Source of the DNA: Verrucomicrobiaceae bacterium
GTDB lineage: Bacteria; Verrucomicrobiota; Verrucomicrobiia; Verrucomicrobiales; Akkermansiaceae
DNA length: 64,000 nt
Reading direction: 5' to 3'
Assembly (NCBI GenBank): GCA_027491155.1
Contig: JAIXWR010000023.1
Span: forward strand, 1 to 64,000
Shown: positions 40,750-49,593 of the stretch, one piece after another
How the letters are laid out: every line of letters begins with the position of its first letter
Position numbering within the stretch: the first letter of the stretch is position 1
Position numbers and translations under genes: made by a program
Notes under the pieces: generated by a model
Seen by the model: only the letters and a program-made list of their open reading frames with translations
What the model was told of the DNA's origin: nothing
Database searches by the model: none

Positions 40750-41279
40750 GGGCTGAGCTTCTCGCGGAGTTCGCGGCGGGTGCAGTCGAGCAGGGTCATG
40801 CGGATGCGGTGCAGGGTTTTGTAGAGTGCCATGGGCGTGCGGCCCAGTTCCTCCGCCAGGCGGTCGATGCGGGTTCCCGGAGCGTAGGCGGATTCGATGA
40901 GGGCGCGCTGGGAGTCAGGCAGTTTCCGAATGCAGGCATCGAGTGCCTGGCGTTCCGCGGCGAACTCGTCGACGGCGGCTTCCGCCTCGTCGGCCAGCTG
41001 CGCGAGCAGGGCGTCGCTGAAGACATGCCGGTCGCGCCGGGCGCGCCGCATGTGGTCGAGTGCCTCGATGCGGGCGACCCCGAACGCCCAGCGCCGGAAG
41101 TCCGCGGGATTCTCGAGGGCATCGAATTTCCGCCAGAGGACCGAAGCGACTTCCTGCATGACCTCGCGGCAGTCCTCGTGCGATGGAACCAGGGACCTGA
41201 CGAAGCCGCGCAGCGATTCCTCCTGCTCCATGAAGAGACGGAGAAACCTGTCCTGCTGCCTGCGGTCGGGATCTTCCAT
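40746..41279 (-). CDS. ECF sigma factor, Rhodopirellula/Verrucomicrobium type
   Basis: A 177-residue ECF sigma factor. Region 2 has FMEQEESLRGFVRSLVP, CREVMQEVASVLWRKFD and WAFGVARIEALDHMRRARR. Region 4 has ACIRKLPDSQRALIESAY and the helix-turn-helix IDRLAEELGRTPMALYKTLHRIR. This is the sigma family expanded in Planctomycetes and Verrucomicrobiota. ATG 41279 gives a normal length, though the frame stays open to 41369. It is coupled by a 4-bp overlap to the membrane anti-sigma-like gene. The position, after nine sulfatases and before a duplicated esterase, makes it the likely local regulator of the glycan genes. Confidence 0.9.
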   Translation of the reverse strand: MEDPDRRQQDRFLRLFMEQEESLRGFVRSLVPSHEDCREVMQEVASVLWRKFDALENPADFRRWAFGVARIEALDHMRRARRDRHVFSDALLAQLADEAEAAVDEFAAERQALDACIRKLPDSQRALIESAYAPGTRIDRLAEELGRTPMALYKTLHRIRMTLLDCTRRELREKLSP

Positions 41280-41384
41280 TGTCTCAACACCGTCCTGGCC
41301 GGCCGCGTTTGCCGCAAAAGGTTCCACCGGGATTCCGCGGCCATCAGAGTGGGCCCCGGAGGCGGGCAATTGCGAGGCCTCTCT

Positions 41385-43082
41385 TCACGGGAAACCGAGG
41401 ATCTGCCCGTCGGCCAGCAGGCGCTCGCGGAGCTTCGGGTATGCGACTTCCTGGACGGAACTCCCGGCGGCGATCGCGAGGGCGGCGGCGGTGCCGGCGC
41501 TTTGTCCGAGGATCATGAACACCGGTTCCATGCGGATCGAGCCGAAGGCGACGTGCGAGGCGGAGAGGCTGACGGGGACGAGCAGGTTCACGCACTCGGA
41601 GGATTCCGGCACGATGGAACGGTAGGAAACGGGGTAGGGCCCTTTGCAGGGGTGGCCGAAGCCGCCTTCGTTGCGGACGGTCATGACGCCGTTCTCCTCG
41701 ACCGCGACGCGCTGGCAGAAGTGGGAATCCATCGCATAGGAGGCCAGGCCGACGGAGTCCTGCGCGACGCGTTTCCCTTCGCAGTCGGACTGGGTCATCA
41801 CGTAAGCGGAGACCATGCGGCGGCCTTCGCGGACGTAGAGCTGGTGCGGCCAGTGGCCGCTGTCCTTGAACTCGGCCGGATCGAGGCCGAAGCCCGCGGC
41901 GCGGCGGCGCAGTTCCTCCGGCACCTGCGGGTCGTTGGCGAGGAAGAACATCAGGCCCTGCTGATAGGCGACGTGATCCTGGAAGATCTTCTCGCGGAGT
42001 TCATAGAGCCCGGGCAGCGGCACGGGCAGGCCGCGGCGGGGAGGCGGGAGTTCGGAGAAGTTCACCGGTTCGAAAGTGCCGTCCGGCCAGCGGTGGCTGC
42101 CGTCGACGAGGTCGGAGGAGAAGCTGCCGGCATTGTTCGAGTCGCCGTTGCGCATCTGCACCGGGCCGTCGGTCATGGGACGGGTGGTGTAGTTCAGCGT
42201 CCATTTCACGCGGGGGTCGAAGTTGAGGAAGCGGGCGAGCAGGGCGTAGCGGCCGGGGTCGTAGCCGGCGGGCTTGGGAAAGGGGATGCGGTCCGGTTTG
42301 TTCGAGAGGATCATCCGGAAGTTGTAAGCCTGGACGCGGAAGTCTCCTTCGCCCGGCACGCCGGGCCGGTGCGGCGAGATTTCCGGCAGCAGGCCGGACG
42401 CGGGATCGCCGGGCGTGCGGTAGGGGCTGATGGGCAGGCCGCAGAACTGATAGACGCCTTTCCACGAGACCTGCTGCCACTGGCCGGCGAGGCTTTCGCC
42501 GTAGGTCCCGCGCGGCTCGCGACCGACGTGATGGGAGACCTTCGCCGCGGCGAGGAGATCGCCTTCATAGGTCGCGTCGATGAACATCGCGGCCTTTACG
42601 GTGAGTCCGGTCGTCATCGTCGCTGAGACGATGCGGTTGCCTTCCATCGCGACCGATTCGAGCGGCTGGTCGTGCAGGACCGTCACCCCGGCTTCGCGGA
42701 GCAGGTCGTGGTAGAGTTTTTCGGCGGAGACCGAGCTGAAGTCCAGCAGCCCGCCGACGCGTTGGTAGAACTCGCGCGCCAGGCCACCGATGGTGTCCTT
42801 GTTGCCGAGGTCGGTGGCGGTGAGTCCGCCGGAGGTGAGTCCGCCGACGTAGCGGTTGAACGAAAGCAGCGTTACCTTGCGCCCCATGCGCGCGGCCTGG
42901 ATCGCGGCGATCGATCCCGCGGAAGTGCCGCCGTAGACCGCGACCTCGCATTCGATCTCCCGGGCTTCCCGCTTTTCCACCGGCCGGTAATAGAATGGAG
43001 AGCCCGACGGCGCGGCGGCAAGGGCGGGCGGGGCGAGGCTCGCGAGCCCGAGCGCTGCGGAAGCGAGGAAGCGTGGGATCAT
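41385..43082 (-). CDS. Secreted FAD-dependent oxidoreductase (FAD_oxidored type)
   Basis: A 565-residue protein with a signal peptide (1-23). The dinucleotide-binding fold begins CEVAVYGGTSAGSIAAIQAARMG near 45-67, followed by VGGLTSGGLTATDLG and FIDATYEGDLLAAAKV. These are the hallmarks of the FAD-dependent oxidoreductase family often found beside sulfatases and xanthan-lyase-like genes in PVC bacteria and Bacteroidota. Export of a flavoprotein suggests Tat transport or periplasmic loading, although the signal has no twin arginine. It lies 18 bases after the sulfatase at 43101-44612. It probably oxidises a sugar, with the cytochrome fusion downstream as a possible electron acceptor. Substrate unknown. 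Confidence 0.88.
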   Translation of the reverse strand: MIPRFLASAALGLASLAPPALAAAPSGSPFYYRPVEKREAREIECEVAVYGGTSAGSIAAIQAARMGRKVTLLSFNRYVGGLTSGGLTATDLGNKDTIGGLAREFYQRVGGLLDFSSVSAEKLYHDLLREAGVTVLHDQPLESVAMEGNRIVSATMTTGLTVKAAMFIDATYEGDLLAAAKVSHHVGREPRGTYGESLAGQWQQVSWKGVYQFCGLPISPYRTPGDPASGLLPEISPHRPGVPGEGDFRVQAYNFRMILSNKPDRIPFPKPAGYDPGRYALLARFLNFDPRVKWTLNYTTRPMTDGPVQMRNGDSNNAGSFSSDLVDGSHRWPDGTFEPVNFSELPPPRRGLPVPLPGLYELREKIFQDHVAYQQGLMFFLANDPQVPEELRRRAAGFGLDPAEFKDSGHWPHQLYVREGRRMVSAYVMTQSDCEGKRVAQDSVGLASYAMDSHFCQRVAVEENGVMTVRNEGGFGHPCKGPYPVSYRSIVPESSECVNLLVPVSLSASHVAFGSIRMEPVFMILGQSAGTAAALAIAAGSSVQEVAYPKLRERLLADGQILGFP

Positions 43083-43100
43083 CGGAGGATGGGCAGTGGA

Positions 43101-44612
43101 TCAACGGCGGGCCTTCTTGCCGCGGCGTGCCGGTTCGGGCGCGGGCAGGTTGTCGCCGGGTTGGCCGGAGAAGCGCCAGGGGTCGCCGTGATGGCGCATG
43201 TTGGCGAGAAGCAGCGCGCGCATTTTCGAGAGTTTGGCGGCATGAGCAGGGTCCTTGGCCAGGTTCACCTGTGCTTCCGACGGTTTCGTTCCGGTGAGGC
43301 CGGCGACCGCGGGATCGCGATGTTCCGCGAGCAACTCGTGGGGGTTCTCCTTGAGGTGGAAGAGCTGGGTTTCACGGACGCCCGACTTCCTCGATTCGTA
43401 TTCGATGAGTTTCCAGTCGCCATGCTTCACGGCGCGCATGCCCGGTTGGTCGCCGCCGTTGTAAACGCCGTAGAGCGTGTCGCGGATGACGGTCTTTTGC
43501 CCGAAGAGCACGGGCTTGAAGCTGGTGCCTTCGTTGGTTTCCGGGACCGGCACGCCGGTGAGATCGCAGAAGGTGGCGAGCAGGTCGCCGAGGTAGATGT
43601 TCCCCGGCGCGCGGCTGCCCGGCTTGATGCCCGGGCCCGCGACGATCATCGGCACGCGCCAGGTGTGTTCGTAGAGGTTCTGTTTTCCCTGCAAGCCGTG
43701 GCGTCCGATGGCGATGCCGTGGTCGGCGGTGTAGAAGATGTAGGTGTTGTCGAGTTCCCCCATCTCCTTGAGCCGGGCCAGCACGCGGCCGACCTGGATG
43801 TCGATGTTTTCCGCGCAGGCGTATTCACGGCCGAGTTCGTTGCGGATGGTGCGTTCGTCGCGGCGGTCCCAGACGCCGCTCACCGACACCTCGTCGCGGA
43901 CGTTCCGGTGGGAGTTGTCGAAGGGATGCGCGGGCAGCCAGTTCGGCGGCAGCGGCGGTTGCTTCGGGTGGGCCGCCGGCAGTGCGGAGCGGTCGCGGTG
44001 ATTGGTGGCACCGTATTTCGCGAGCAATTCCGGCGTGCCGTCGCGGACGTCGTGCGGGTGGGACAGGCCGAAGTGGATGAAGAAGGGGCGCGCGTCCTTC
44101 TTCTCCTTGCGCTGGCCGAGGTAGTCGAGGACGCGGTCGGCGTGCCACGCGCTGCCGGTTTCCGGGGTGCCGCCGCGCATGGTCTTGTCGTGGACAACGC
44201 TGAACTGCTGGTTGGCAGCGGGGTAGCTGTTGCCCTGTTTGCAAGTCCGCATGGTGGCGTAGCCGGCGCGGTTGAAGACGGCACCGATGGTGTTTTTCTC
44301 AAGCCCGGGCGGGCAATCCTTTGCCCCGGGACCGACCGGCAGGTGCCAGACCGTGCGGCCGCTCATGATCATGTGGCGGGACGGCGTGCAAACCGCACCG
44401 CTGAAGGAGCCCATGTGATGCGCGGCGTCGAAGATCATCCCCTGCGCGGCGAGGCGGTCGATGTTCGGCGATTCGAGGGTGGACTGCAGGTTGTGGAACT
44501 TGAAGTCGAAGGGCGACTGGTCGTCGGTCAGGATGAACAGGATGTTCGGCCGCTTGGTCGCGGCGGAGGCGGCGCAGCAGGCGAGCAGCAGGGTGAGGGC
44601 GATGCGTTTCAT
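43101..44612 (-). CDS. Secreted sulfatase (CTPSR), operon gene
   Basis: A 503-residue formylglycine sulfatase with a signal peptide (1-19). Metal-binding NILFILTDDQ near 23-32; CTPSRHMIMSGR with Cys 75; YTADHGIAIGRHG supplies the second metal site. In the usual place of GKWHLG the sequence is MRTCKQGNSYP, so the Lys is kept but the neighbouring His is not in its normal place. Start chosen at ATG 44612; ATG 44621 is three codons upstream. It follows an alpha/beta-hydrolase gene by ten bases. The C-terminal tail is Lys/Arg/Pro-rich (PARRGKKARR), a feature shared with some other sulfatases of this cluster. Confidence 0.92.
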   Translation of the reverse strand: MKRIALTLLLACCAASAATKRPNILFILTDDQSPFDFKFHNLQSTLESPNIDRLAAQGMIFDAAHHMGSFSGAVCTPSRHMIMSGRTVWHLPVGPGAKDCPPGLEKNTIGAVFNRAGYATMRTCKQGNSYPAANQQFSVVHDKTMRGGTPETGSAWHADRVLDYLGQRKEKKDARPFFIHFGLSHPHDVRDGTPELLAKYGATNHRDRSALPAAHPKQPPLPPNWLPAHPFDNSHRNVRDEVSVSGVWDRRDERTIRNELGREYACAENIDIQVGRVLARLKEMGELDNTYIFYTADHGIAIGRHGLQGKQNLYEHTWRVPMIVAGPGIKPGSRAPGNIYLGDLLATFCDLTGVPVPETNEGTSFKPVLFGQKTVIRDTLYGVYNGGDQPGMRAVKHGDWKLIEYESRKSGVRETQLFHLKENPHELLAEHRDPAVAGLTGTKPSEAQVNLAKDPAHAAKLSKMRALLLANMRHHGDPWRFSGQPGDNLPAPEPARRGKKARR

Positions 44613-44622
44613 GGCGCGCATG

Positions 44623-45633
44623 TCACGGGGTGGACAGGAGCTTCACCAGATAGGCCGTGGCATTCGGGAAGGCGGGATCCGGGATGCCGGGGTGGACGAG
44701 TTCGCAGCCGATCCCGATCTTGCGGCAGTGCTGCTGCAAGCCGACGCCGAAGTTGGCCGAGTGGGTGGGATCCTTTTCGTTCCGGCCCATCGCGGGCGGC
44801 TTCGGATAGAAGAGGGCCACCGGCGGGTCACCGGCACCGGCCAGCGCGTAGGGCGAATACTCCGCGATCCATGGCAGCAACCGTTCCCGTTCGGCGAGCG
44901 CCTGGGCGAAGCTTCCGAGGCCCCAGGCGTGGGCACCGTAGCGGCTGTTAGGGATCCATTCCTTCGCCTGGGCGGGATCGAGCGTGGTCTGCGCGCCGAC
45001 CACCGCGGCTCCCTTGAGACGGGTGGACTGGCGGGCGACGGGGTCCGTGCTTTTCGGGTCGGCGAGATCGTCGTGATAGGCAAGCCACAGGCTGGTGCAG
45101 GCCCCGGCGGATCCTCCGGCGGCGGCAATGCGGGCGGGATCGATGTTCCAGTCCGCGGACTTGCTGCGGAGGAACTGCAGCGCGCGCGCGGCGTCGTGCA
45201 TCGGGGCTTTCACCGGCGGCACGACTCCATCTTCGCGGGCCTGTGCCATCAGGCGGTAGTTGATGGCCGCCACCGAGATGCCGGCGTCGAGCAGCGTCTT
45301 CACGTCGACGGAGCGGGTGACCCGTTCCTTGCTGCCGGACGACCAGCCGCCGCCGTGGATGACCAGGACGAGCGGTGCCGGCTTGGCGGACTTGGCTTGC
45401 CAGAAGTCGAGCACGTTGCGGGCGTGAGGTCCGTACTTCACTTCGGTCTTCGAGGGTTTTGGAACGCCGGCGTCGTAGGCCTCCGCGGCGGGCTTGGGGG
45501 CTTTCGCCTTCGCGCGGGGTGCCTTTTTCGGAGCCGTCTCCGGTTCGGCGAAGGCGGGCGTGGCGTGGAGGCAGAGAGCGGCGATCGAAAGCAGGAGGAA
45601 CGAAGGGATGGGTTTCATGCGGATGGGCTTCAT
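44623..45633 (-). CDS. Secreted alpha/beta-hydrolase (esterase/lipase, HGGGW type)
   Basis: A 336-residue secreted esterase. ATG 45633 overlaps the upstream sulfatase stop (ATGA, 45630-45633); a second ATG at 45618 is also possible before the signal sequence. A Lys/Ala/Pro-rich linker follows. The oxyanion-hole motif VIHGGGWSSGSKE lies near 90 and the nucleophile motif GGSAGACTSLW near 170, both of the hormone-sensitive-lipase-like family. A His-containing block near the end (GIGCELVHPGIPDPAF) may supply the catalytic base. It is sandwiched between sulfatases, suggesting that it removes acetyl or other acyl groups that block desulfation. Substrate inferred from context only. Confidence 0.85.
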   Translation of the reverse strand: MKPIRMKPIPSFLLLSIAALCLHATPAFAEPETAPKKAPRAKAKAPKPAAEAYDAGVPKPSKTEVKYGPHARNVLDFWQAKSAKPAPLVLVIHGGGWSSGSKERVTRSVDVKTLLDAGISVAAINYRLMAQAREDGVVPPVKAPMHDAARALQFLRSKSADWNIDPARIAAAGGSAGACTSLWLAYHDDLADPKSTDPVARQSTRLKGAAVVGAQTTLDPAQAKEWIPNSRYGAHAWGLGSFAQALAERERLLPWIAEYSPYALAGAGDPPVALFYPKPPAMGRNEKDPTHSANFGVGLQQHCRKIGIGCELVHPGIPDPAFPNATAYLVKLLSTP

Positions 45634-47063
45634 TGGGTGGTGATTCGGGTTTTCCGGACCGGTGCGATCGTTCCGGGGGCGAGCTTTCGCATTTCCGCGA
45701 GCTTGGCGGCATGCTCCGGCTTGCCCGCGAGGTTCGTCCATTCGTGCGGATCCGCCGCGAGGTCGTAGAGTTCCTCGCCGCCGTCGCGGTAGTGGATGTA
45801 GCGCCAGCTTTCCGTGCTGATCGCGTAGTTCTCAGGGTGGTCGAGATGGGTGATGGCGGCATGCGGCCATTCCGCGGCGGGATCGCGCAGCAGAGGCACC
45901 AGGCTGCGGTTCCCTGCGTCCGCTTTGGGCGGCAGGCCGCACAAGTCAGTGAGCGTGCGGAAGAGATCGACCAAGGACACCGGCCGGTCGCAGACGCTGC
46001 CGGGCCGCGTTCCTTCGGGCAGCCCGGGCACGCCTTCGGGGACGCGGAGGATCAGCGGGACGCGGCCGCTCAGCCGCCACGGCGTGAATTTCTGCCAGTG
46101 CTCCTTTTCGCCGAGATGCCAGCCGTGGTCGCTCCACAGCACGACGATCGTGTTGTCGCGGTGCGGGCTCCTTTCCAATTCGTCCAGCACGCGGCCGACC
46201 ATCGCATCGGCGTAATGGATCGAGGCGAGGTAGGCCTGGATGCCGCGCTCCCATTGCTTGTGTTCGAGGATGTGCGGGAAGTAGCGGTTGCGGGCGATGC
46301 GTTTGCCTTCGGCCGGGACGTCGTCGAGGTCGTTCTCCTTGAAGCCGGGGCCGGGCCGGATGGATTCGAGCGGGAAGGGTTCGAAGTACTTCGCAGGGAC
46401 GAACCACGGTTCGTGCGGCCGGTAGATGCCGCACGCGAGGAAGAAGGGCTTGTCGCGCGGCTGCTGGAGCTGCTTGCCGATCCATTCCGTGACGCGCCAG
46501 TCGCCGCCGAATTCCTCGTCGCTCATTTCGAGCGCGGCCCAGTCGGTTTCCCGGTATTGCCACGGGCCGCCAAGAGCAAGGCTGATCGGCCGGTTCGGCG
46601 GGTTGAAGGTCGGCGGGAAGGGATTGTCCTTGGCCTTGTCCGGGTAGTAGTCGTCCCAGCTTTGGGGATCGATCACGTAGTGGAGCAGCTTTCCCGATCC
46701 GGCGGACCAGTAGCCCTGCCGGGAAAGATAACGGGGAAGCAGCTCCTGGTCGGGCAGGACGTCCCGGAGCTTCTGCGTGTTCTGATAGAGTCCCGAGCGG
46801 TGCGGCGGCAGGCCGGTGAAGACGGCGGTGCGGGAAGGATTGCAGGAGGGCGCCGCGCAGTAGGCGTTGCGGAAGAGGACGCCGCTGGCAGCGAAGCGGT
46901 CGAGGTTCGGGGTCTTCGTCAACGGATGGCCGCCAAGGCAGCCGATCCAGTCGTTGAGGTCGTCCAGGGCGATGAACAGGACATTGGGCTTCCGCCCGGC
47001 GGCATTCGCAGGAGGAAGGATCAGGAGGCAGGAAGCCAGGGTCGCGAGCGGGAGCAGCTTCAT
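45630..47063 (-). CDS. Secreted sulfatase (CNPSR), iduronate-2-sulfatase-like
   Basis: A 477-residue sulfatase with signal peptide (1-22). The metal site starts NVLFIALDDLNDWIGCLGG, the pattern of iduronate-2-sulfatase-like enzymes, and CNPSRTAVFTG has Cys 74. SAGSGKLLHY takes the place of the GKWHLG block and ACGIYRPHEPWFVP and VVLWSDHGWHLGEKEHW are also typical of that branch. The start is ATG 47063 (MKLLPLATLAS), with 47072 possible. It lies 16 bases after the next sulfatase upstream and is coupled to the esterase downstream by a 4-bp overlap. Substrate prediction (2-O-sulfated uronic acid) is by similarity only. Confidence 0.93.
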   Translation of the reverse strand: MKLLPLATLASCLLILPPANAAGRKPNVLFIALDDLNDWIGCLGGHPLTKTPNLDRFAASGVLFRNAYCAAPSCNPSRTAVFTGLPPHRSGLYQNTQKLRDVLPDQELLPRYLSRQGYWSAGSGKLLHYVIDPQSWDDYYPDKAKDNPFPPTFNPPNRPISLALGGPWQYRETDWAALEMSDEEFGGDWRVTEWIGKQLQQPRDKPFFLACGIYRPHEPWFVPAKYFEPFPLESIRPGPGFKENDLDDVPAEGKRIARNRYFPHILEHKQWERGIQAYLASIHYADAMVGRVLDELERSPHRDNTIVVLWSDHGWHLGEKEHWQKFTPWRLSGRVPLILRVPEGVPGLPEGTRPGSVCDRPVSLVDLFRTLTDLCGLPPKADAGNRSLVPLLRDPAAEWPHAAITHLDHPENYAISTESWRYIHYRDGGEELYDLAADPHEWTNLAGKPEHAAKLAEMRKLAPGTIAPVRKTRITTQ

Positions 47064-47079
47064 GGCAAGCATGACCAGG

Positions 47080-48648
47080 TTACTTTTCGGGAGCTGCCTT
47101 TGCCCGAGCGGCGGCGCGGTGAGGAAAGCGGGTGACGGCGACATCGTTCCTCTGCCTCGCACCGGGCGTGCTGCGGCCGTCGGTGATGATCTTCTCGAGC
47201 AGTGCCTTCATCTCCTCGACCTTCTCCGGCATCGAGGCGGCGAGGTTCTTCGTTTCACCGGGGTCGTCGGAGAGCTGGTAAAGTTGCACGGGTTGGCTTT
47301 GTTCGCCGCCTTTGCCCCAGCCGCCGGAACCCGGGGCGGGGATGAATTTCCAAGGGCCGTCGCGCAGGGCCGGCACACCGCCGATGGAAGCGCTCACGGC
47401 GTTTTCGCGGACGGCCTGCCCGCCGCCCTTCAGCAAAGGCATCAGGCTGAAGCTGTCCTCTGCCGCATCGTCCGGCAGTTCCGTGCCCAGGATCCCGGCG
47501 AACGTGCGCATCAGGTCGGCCTGGTGGACCAGCCGGTCGCACACGCCGCCCGGCTCGACCACCGCGGGCCATCGCACGATGAAGGGGACCCGGTGGCCGC
47601 CTTCCCATGCGTCCGACTTGGCGCCGCGCCAGGGGCCGCTGGGGAAGTGTCCCTTCGCTTCCATCTCCTCCTTGCCGATGTAGGGGGCGCAACCGTTGTC
47701 GCTGGTCAAGACGACGAGCGTGTTGTCCGCCTTGCCGCTTCGGTCGAGCGCGGCGAGCACGCGGCCGACCATCGCATCCGTTTCAATGACCAGGTCGGCG
47801 TAAGGGCCGAGGCCGCTCTTCCCTTTCCAAGCTTCGTTCACGGCGAGCGGCGTGTGGGGCGTGGTGAGGGAGAAGAAGAGCAGGAAGGGTTCGGGGCGCT
47901 GGCCGGACTCCGCGACGAAAGCGGCGGCACGGTCGCCGAGGGCGGGGAGGATGGATTCGAGCTTCCAGTCCGGCAGTGCGGGGCCCGGATTGCTGGCCTG
48001 GTTCTTCTCTAACAAACGGGCGGGCAGGAACTCGGAGGGGATGCCGACCGTCCGGTCGTTCTCGATGAAGCAAAAGGGCGGCCAGTTCGGAACATCGGTG
48101 CCGAAGTAGAGGTCGAAGCCGCGTGTCGTGGGGCCGCCCCCGATGGGCTTGGAGAAGACCTCGCGCCAGAGCTCCCGTCGGGCATCGTCGGCCGCGCCGC
48201 CTTTCGATCTGGCTTTGAAGCGTGCGGCCTGGCCGGCGGGAATCGGCCAATCCCAGCCCAGATGCCATTTGCCGATGCAGGCGGTGCGGTAGCCATGCGC
48301 CTTCGCAAGAGCGCCGAGGGTGAGCCGGTCGGGGGCGATGAGTGGCTTCTCCCACTGGCCGACGATGCCTTTCTGCAAGCGGCTGCGCCAATGGTAGCGA
48401 CCTGTTAGAAGGGTGTAGCGCGATGGCGAGCAGACGCCGGAAGAAGAGTGGGCGTCGGTGAACCGCATGCCTTGCGAGGCCAGTCGGTCGATGTGCGGCG
48501 TGGGAATCTTCCCGCGGTCCGGGTTGTAGCAGGAGACATCGCCGTAGCCGAGGTCGTCGGCGTAAATGATGAGGAGGTTCGGCTTCTCCGCCGCGGACGA
48601 AAGCGCCGGGAGCAGCAAGGCGGCGAGGATGGCTCGTGCGGGGTTCAT
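47080..48648 (-). CDS. Secreted sulfatase (CSPSR), arylsulfatase A-like
   Basis: A 522-residue sulfatase with signal peptide (1-20). NLLIIYADDLGYGDVSCYNP is the metal-site start, CSPSRYTLLTGRYHWR has Cys 73, and CIGKWHLGWDWP carries the sulfate-contacting Lys and His. VVLTSDNGCAPYIG completes the metal site. It closely resembles the sulfatase at 49594-51090 in its first 100 residues (both have THAHSSSG-type lead-in and TGRxHWR), so the two look like diverged duplicates. An alpha/beta-hydrolase gene lies between them. The C-terminus is rich in Ala, Arg and Lys. Confidence 0.94.
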   Translation of the reverse strand: MNPARAILAALLLPALSSAAEKPNLLIIYADDLGYGDVSCYNPDRGKIPTPHIDRLASQGMRFTDAHSSSGVCSPSRYTLLTGRYHWRSRLQKGIVGQWEKPLIAPDRLTLGALAKAHGYRTACIGKWHLGWDWPIPAGQAARFKARSKGGAADDARRELWREVFSKPIGGGPTTRGFDLYFGTDVPNWPPFCFIENDRTVGIPSEFLPARLLEKNQASNPGPALPDWKLESILPALGDRAAAFVAESGQRPEPFLLFFSLTTPHTPLAVNEAWKGKSGLGPYADLVIETDAMVGRVLAALDRSGKADNTLVVLTSDNGCAPYIGKEEMEAKGHFPSGPWRGAKSDAWEGGHRVPFIVRWPAVVEPGGVCDRLVHQADLMRTFAGILGTELPDDAAEDSFSLMPLLKGGGQAVRENAVSASIGGVPALRDGPWKFIPAPGSGGWGKGGEQSQPVQLYQLSDDPGETKNLAASMPEKVEEMKALLEKIITDGRSTPGARQRNDVAVTRFPHRAAARAKAAPEK

Positions 48649-48667
48649 CGGCGGGCGCGGTGTTCGG

Positions 48668-49558
48668 TCACGGCACGGCGACCAGCTTTTCGCCGGAGGC
48701 GGGCGTCTTCAGGGTGGGCTCGCCTTCGAGCAGGCCGTGCTTCACGAGGAAACGGTCCGCTTCGATGATGGTGACGCTGCGCCAAGGGTCCTGGTTGAAG
48801 AAGCCGTGCTTTTGTCCTTTGGCGATGTGGAGCTCGATGCCCTTCGTGCCGGCTTGTTTCCATTTCCGGTGGGCGGCATCCCAGCCGGGCTTCCATTCGT
48901 CCTGGTCGCCGAAGAACACGATGGCCGGTGCGAGGTCCGGCTTGATGCAGGTGAGGATGTCGATCTTCGGATCCGTGTGGTCGTCGGGCGAGAAGGCGGG
49001 GTTGAACCAGAGGTAGGCGACCACGCGGGTGTCGATGTCCTTCGGATCGGCGGGATCGTCGAGGCCGGTGCCGAGGGTGGCCAGCGCGCTGATGTGGCCG
49101 CCCGCGCTGCCGCCGCCGGTGATGATGCGCTGCGGATCGATGCCGAGCTTGCCGGAGTTCTGCTTGAACCAGCGGATCGCGCTGCGGGCGTCGGTGACGC
49201 AAACGCGCTTCTTCGATTCGCCTGCGGGAAGCTTCGCGGAGGCTTTGCCGAGCATCTGGTATTCGGCCGTGGCGCAGACAAGCCCGCGGCTGGCGAAGTA
49301 GGCGCAGGCGGCGCGGAACTGGGCGAGCGATCCGCCGGACCAGCCGCCGCCGTGGAAGAGGATCATGCCGGGAACCTTCGCCTTCGAGGGATCGTGACCG
49401 GGCGGGAAGTAGAGTTCCATCCGCCGCTCCTTGCCGGCGGAGGTCTTGTAAACCCGCGACTCCCCGGCCGGGCCGGCGAAGCCGCCGTCGCGATCGGCGG
49501 CAAGGGCGGGAACGAAGGGGGCCAGCAGGCAGAGGAGCAGGAGACGTCGTGTTTTCAT
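48668..49558 (-). CDS. Secreted alpha/beta-hydrolase (esterase, HGGGW type)
   Basis: A 296-residue secreted esterase with signal peptide (1-20). ILFHGGGWSGGSL near 70 forms the oxyanion hole, GGGSAGGHISAL near 145 carries the Ser nucleophile, FFGDQDEW the Asp and KGQKHGFFNQDPW the His. All four parts are intact, in the hormone-sensitive-lipase/acetylesterase style. It starts 35 bases after one sulfatase and ends 19 bases before the next. It is shorter than the other cluster esterase (44623-45633) and lacks its Lys/Pro linker, so the two need not act on the same bond. Deacetylation of a glycan is the likely role. Confidence 0.88.
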   Translation of the reverse strand: MKTRRLLLLCLLAPFVPALAADRDGGFAGPAGESRVYKTSAGKERRMELYFPPGHDPSKAKVPGMILFHGGGWSGGSLAQFRAACAYFASRGLVCATAEYQMLGKASAKLPAGESKKRVCVTDARSAIRWFKQNSGKLGIDPQRIITGGGSAGGHISALATLGTGLDDPADPKDIDTRVVAYLWFNPAFSPDDHTDPKIDILTCIKPDLAPAIVFFGDQDEWKPGWDAAHRKWKQAGTKGIELHIAKGQKHGFFNQDPWRSVTIIEADRFLVKHGLLEGEPTLKTPASGEKLVAVP

Positions 49559-49593
49559 CGGAGGATTCCGGTATGGAAGGAGTTCGCGTGCGA

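Noticed and set aside
41320-41325. GGAACC on the minus strand, an ECF -35-like word before the sigma gene at 41279
   Set aside because: No matching -10 at the right spacing, and the 105-base gap follows a same-strand gene; too weak to list as a promoter.
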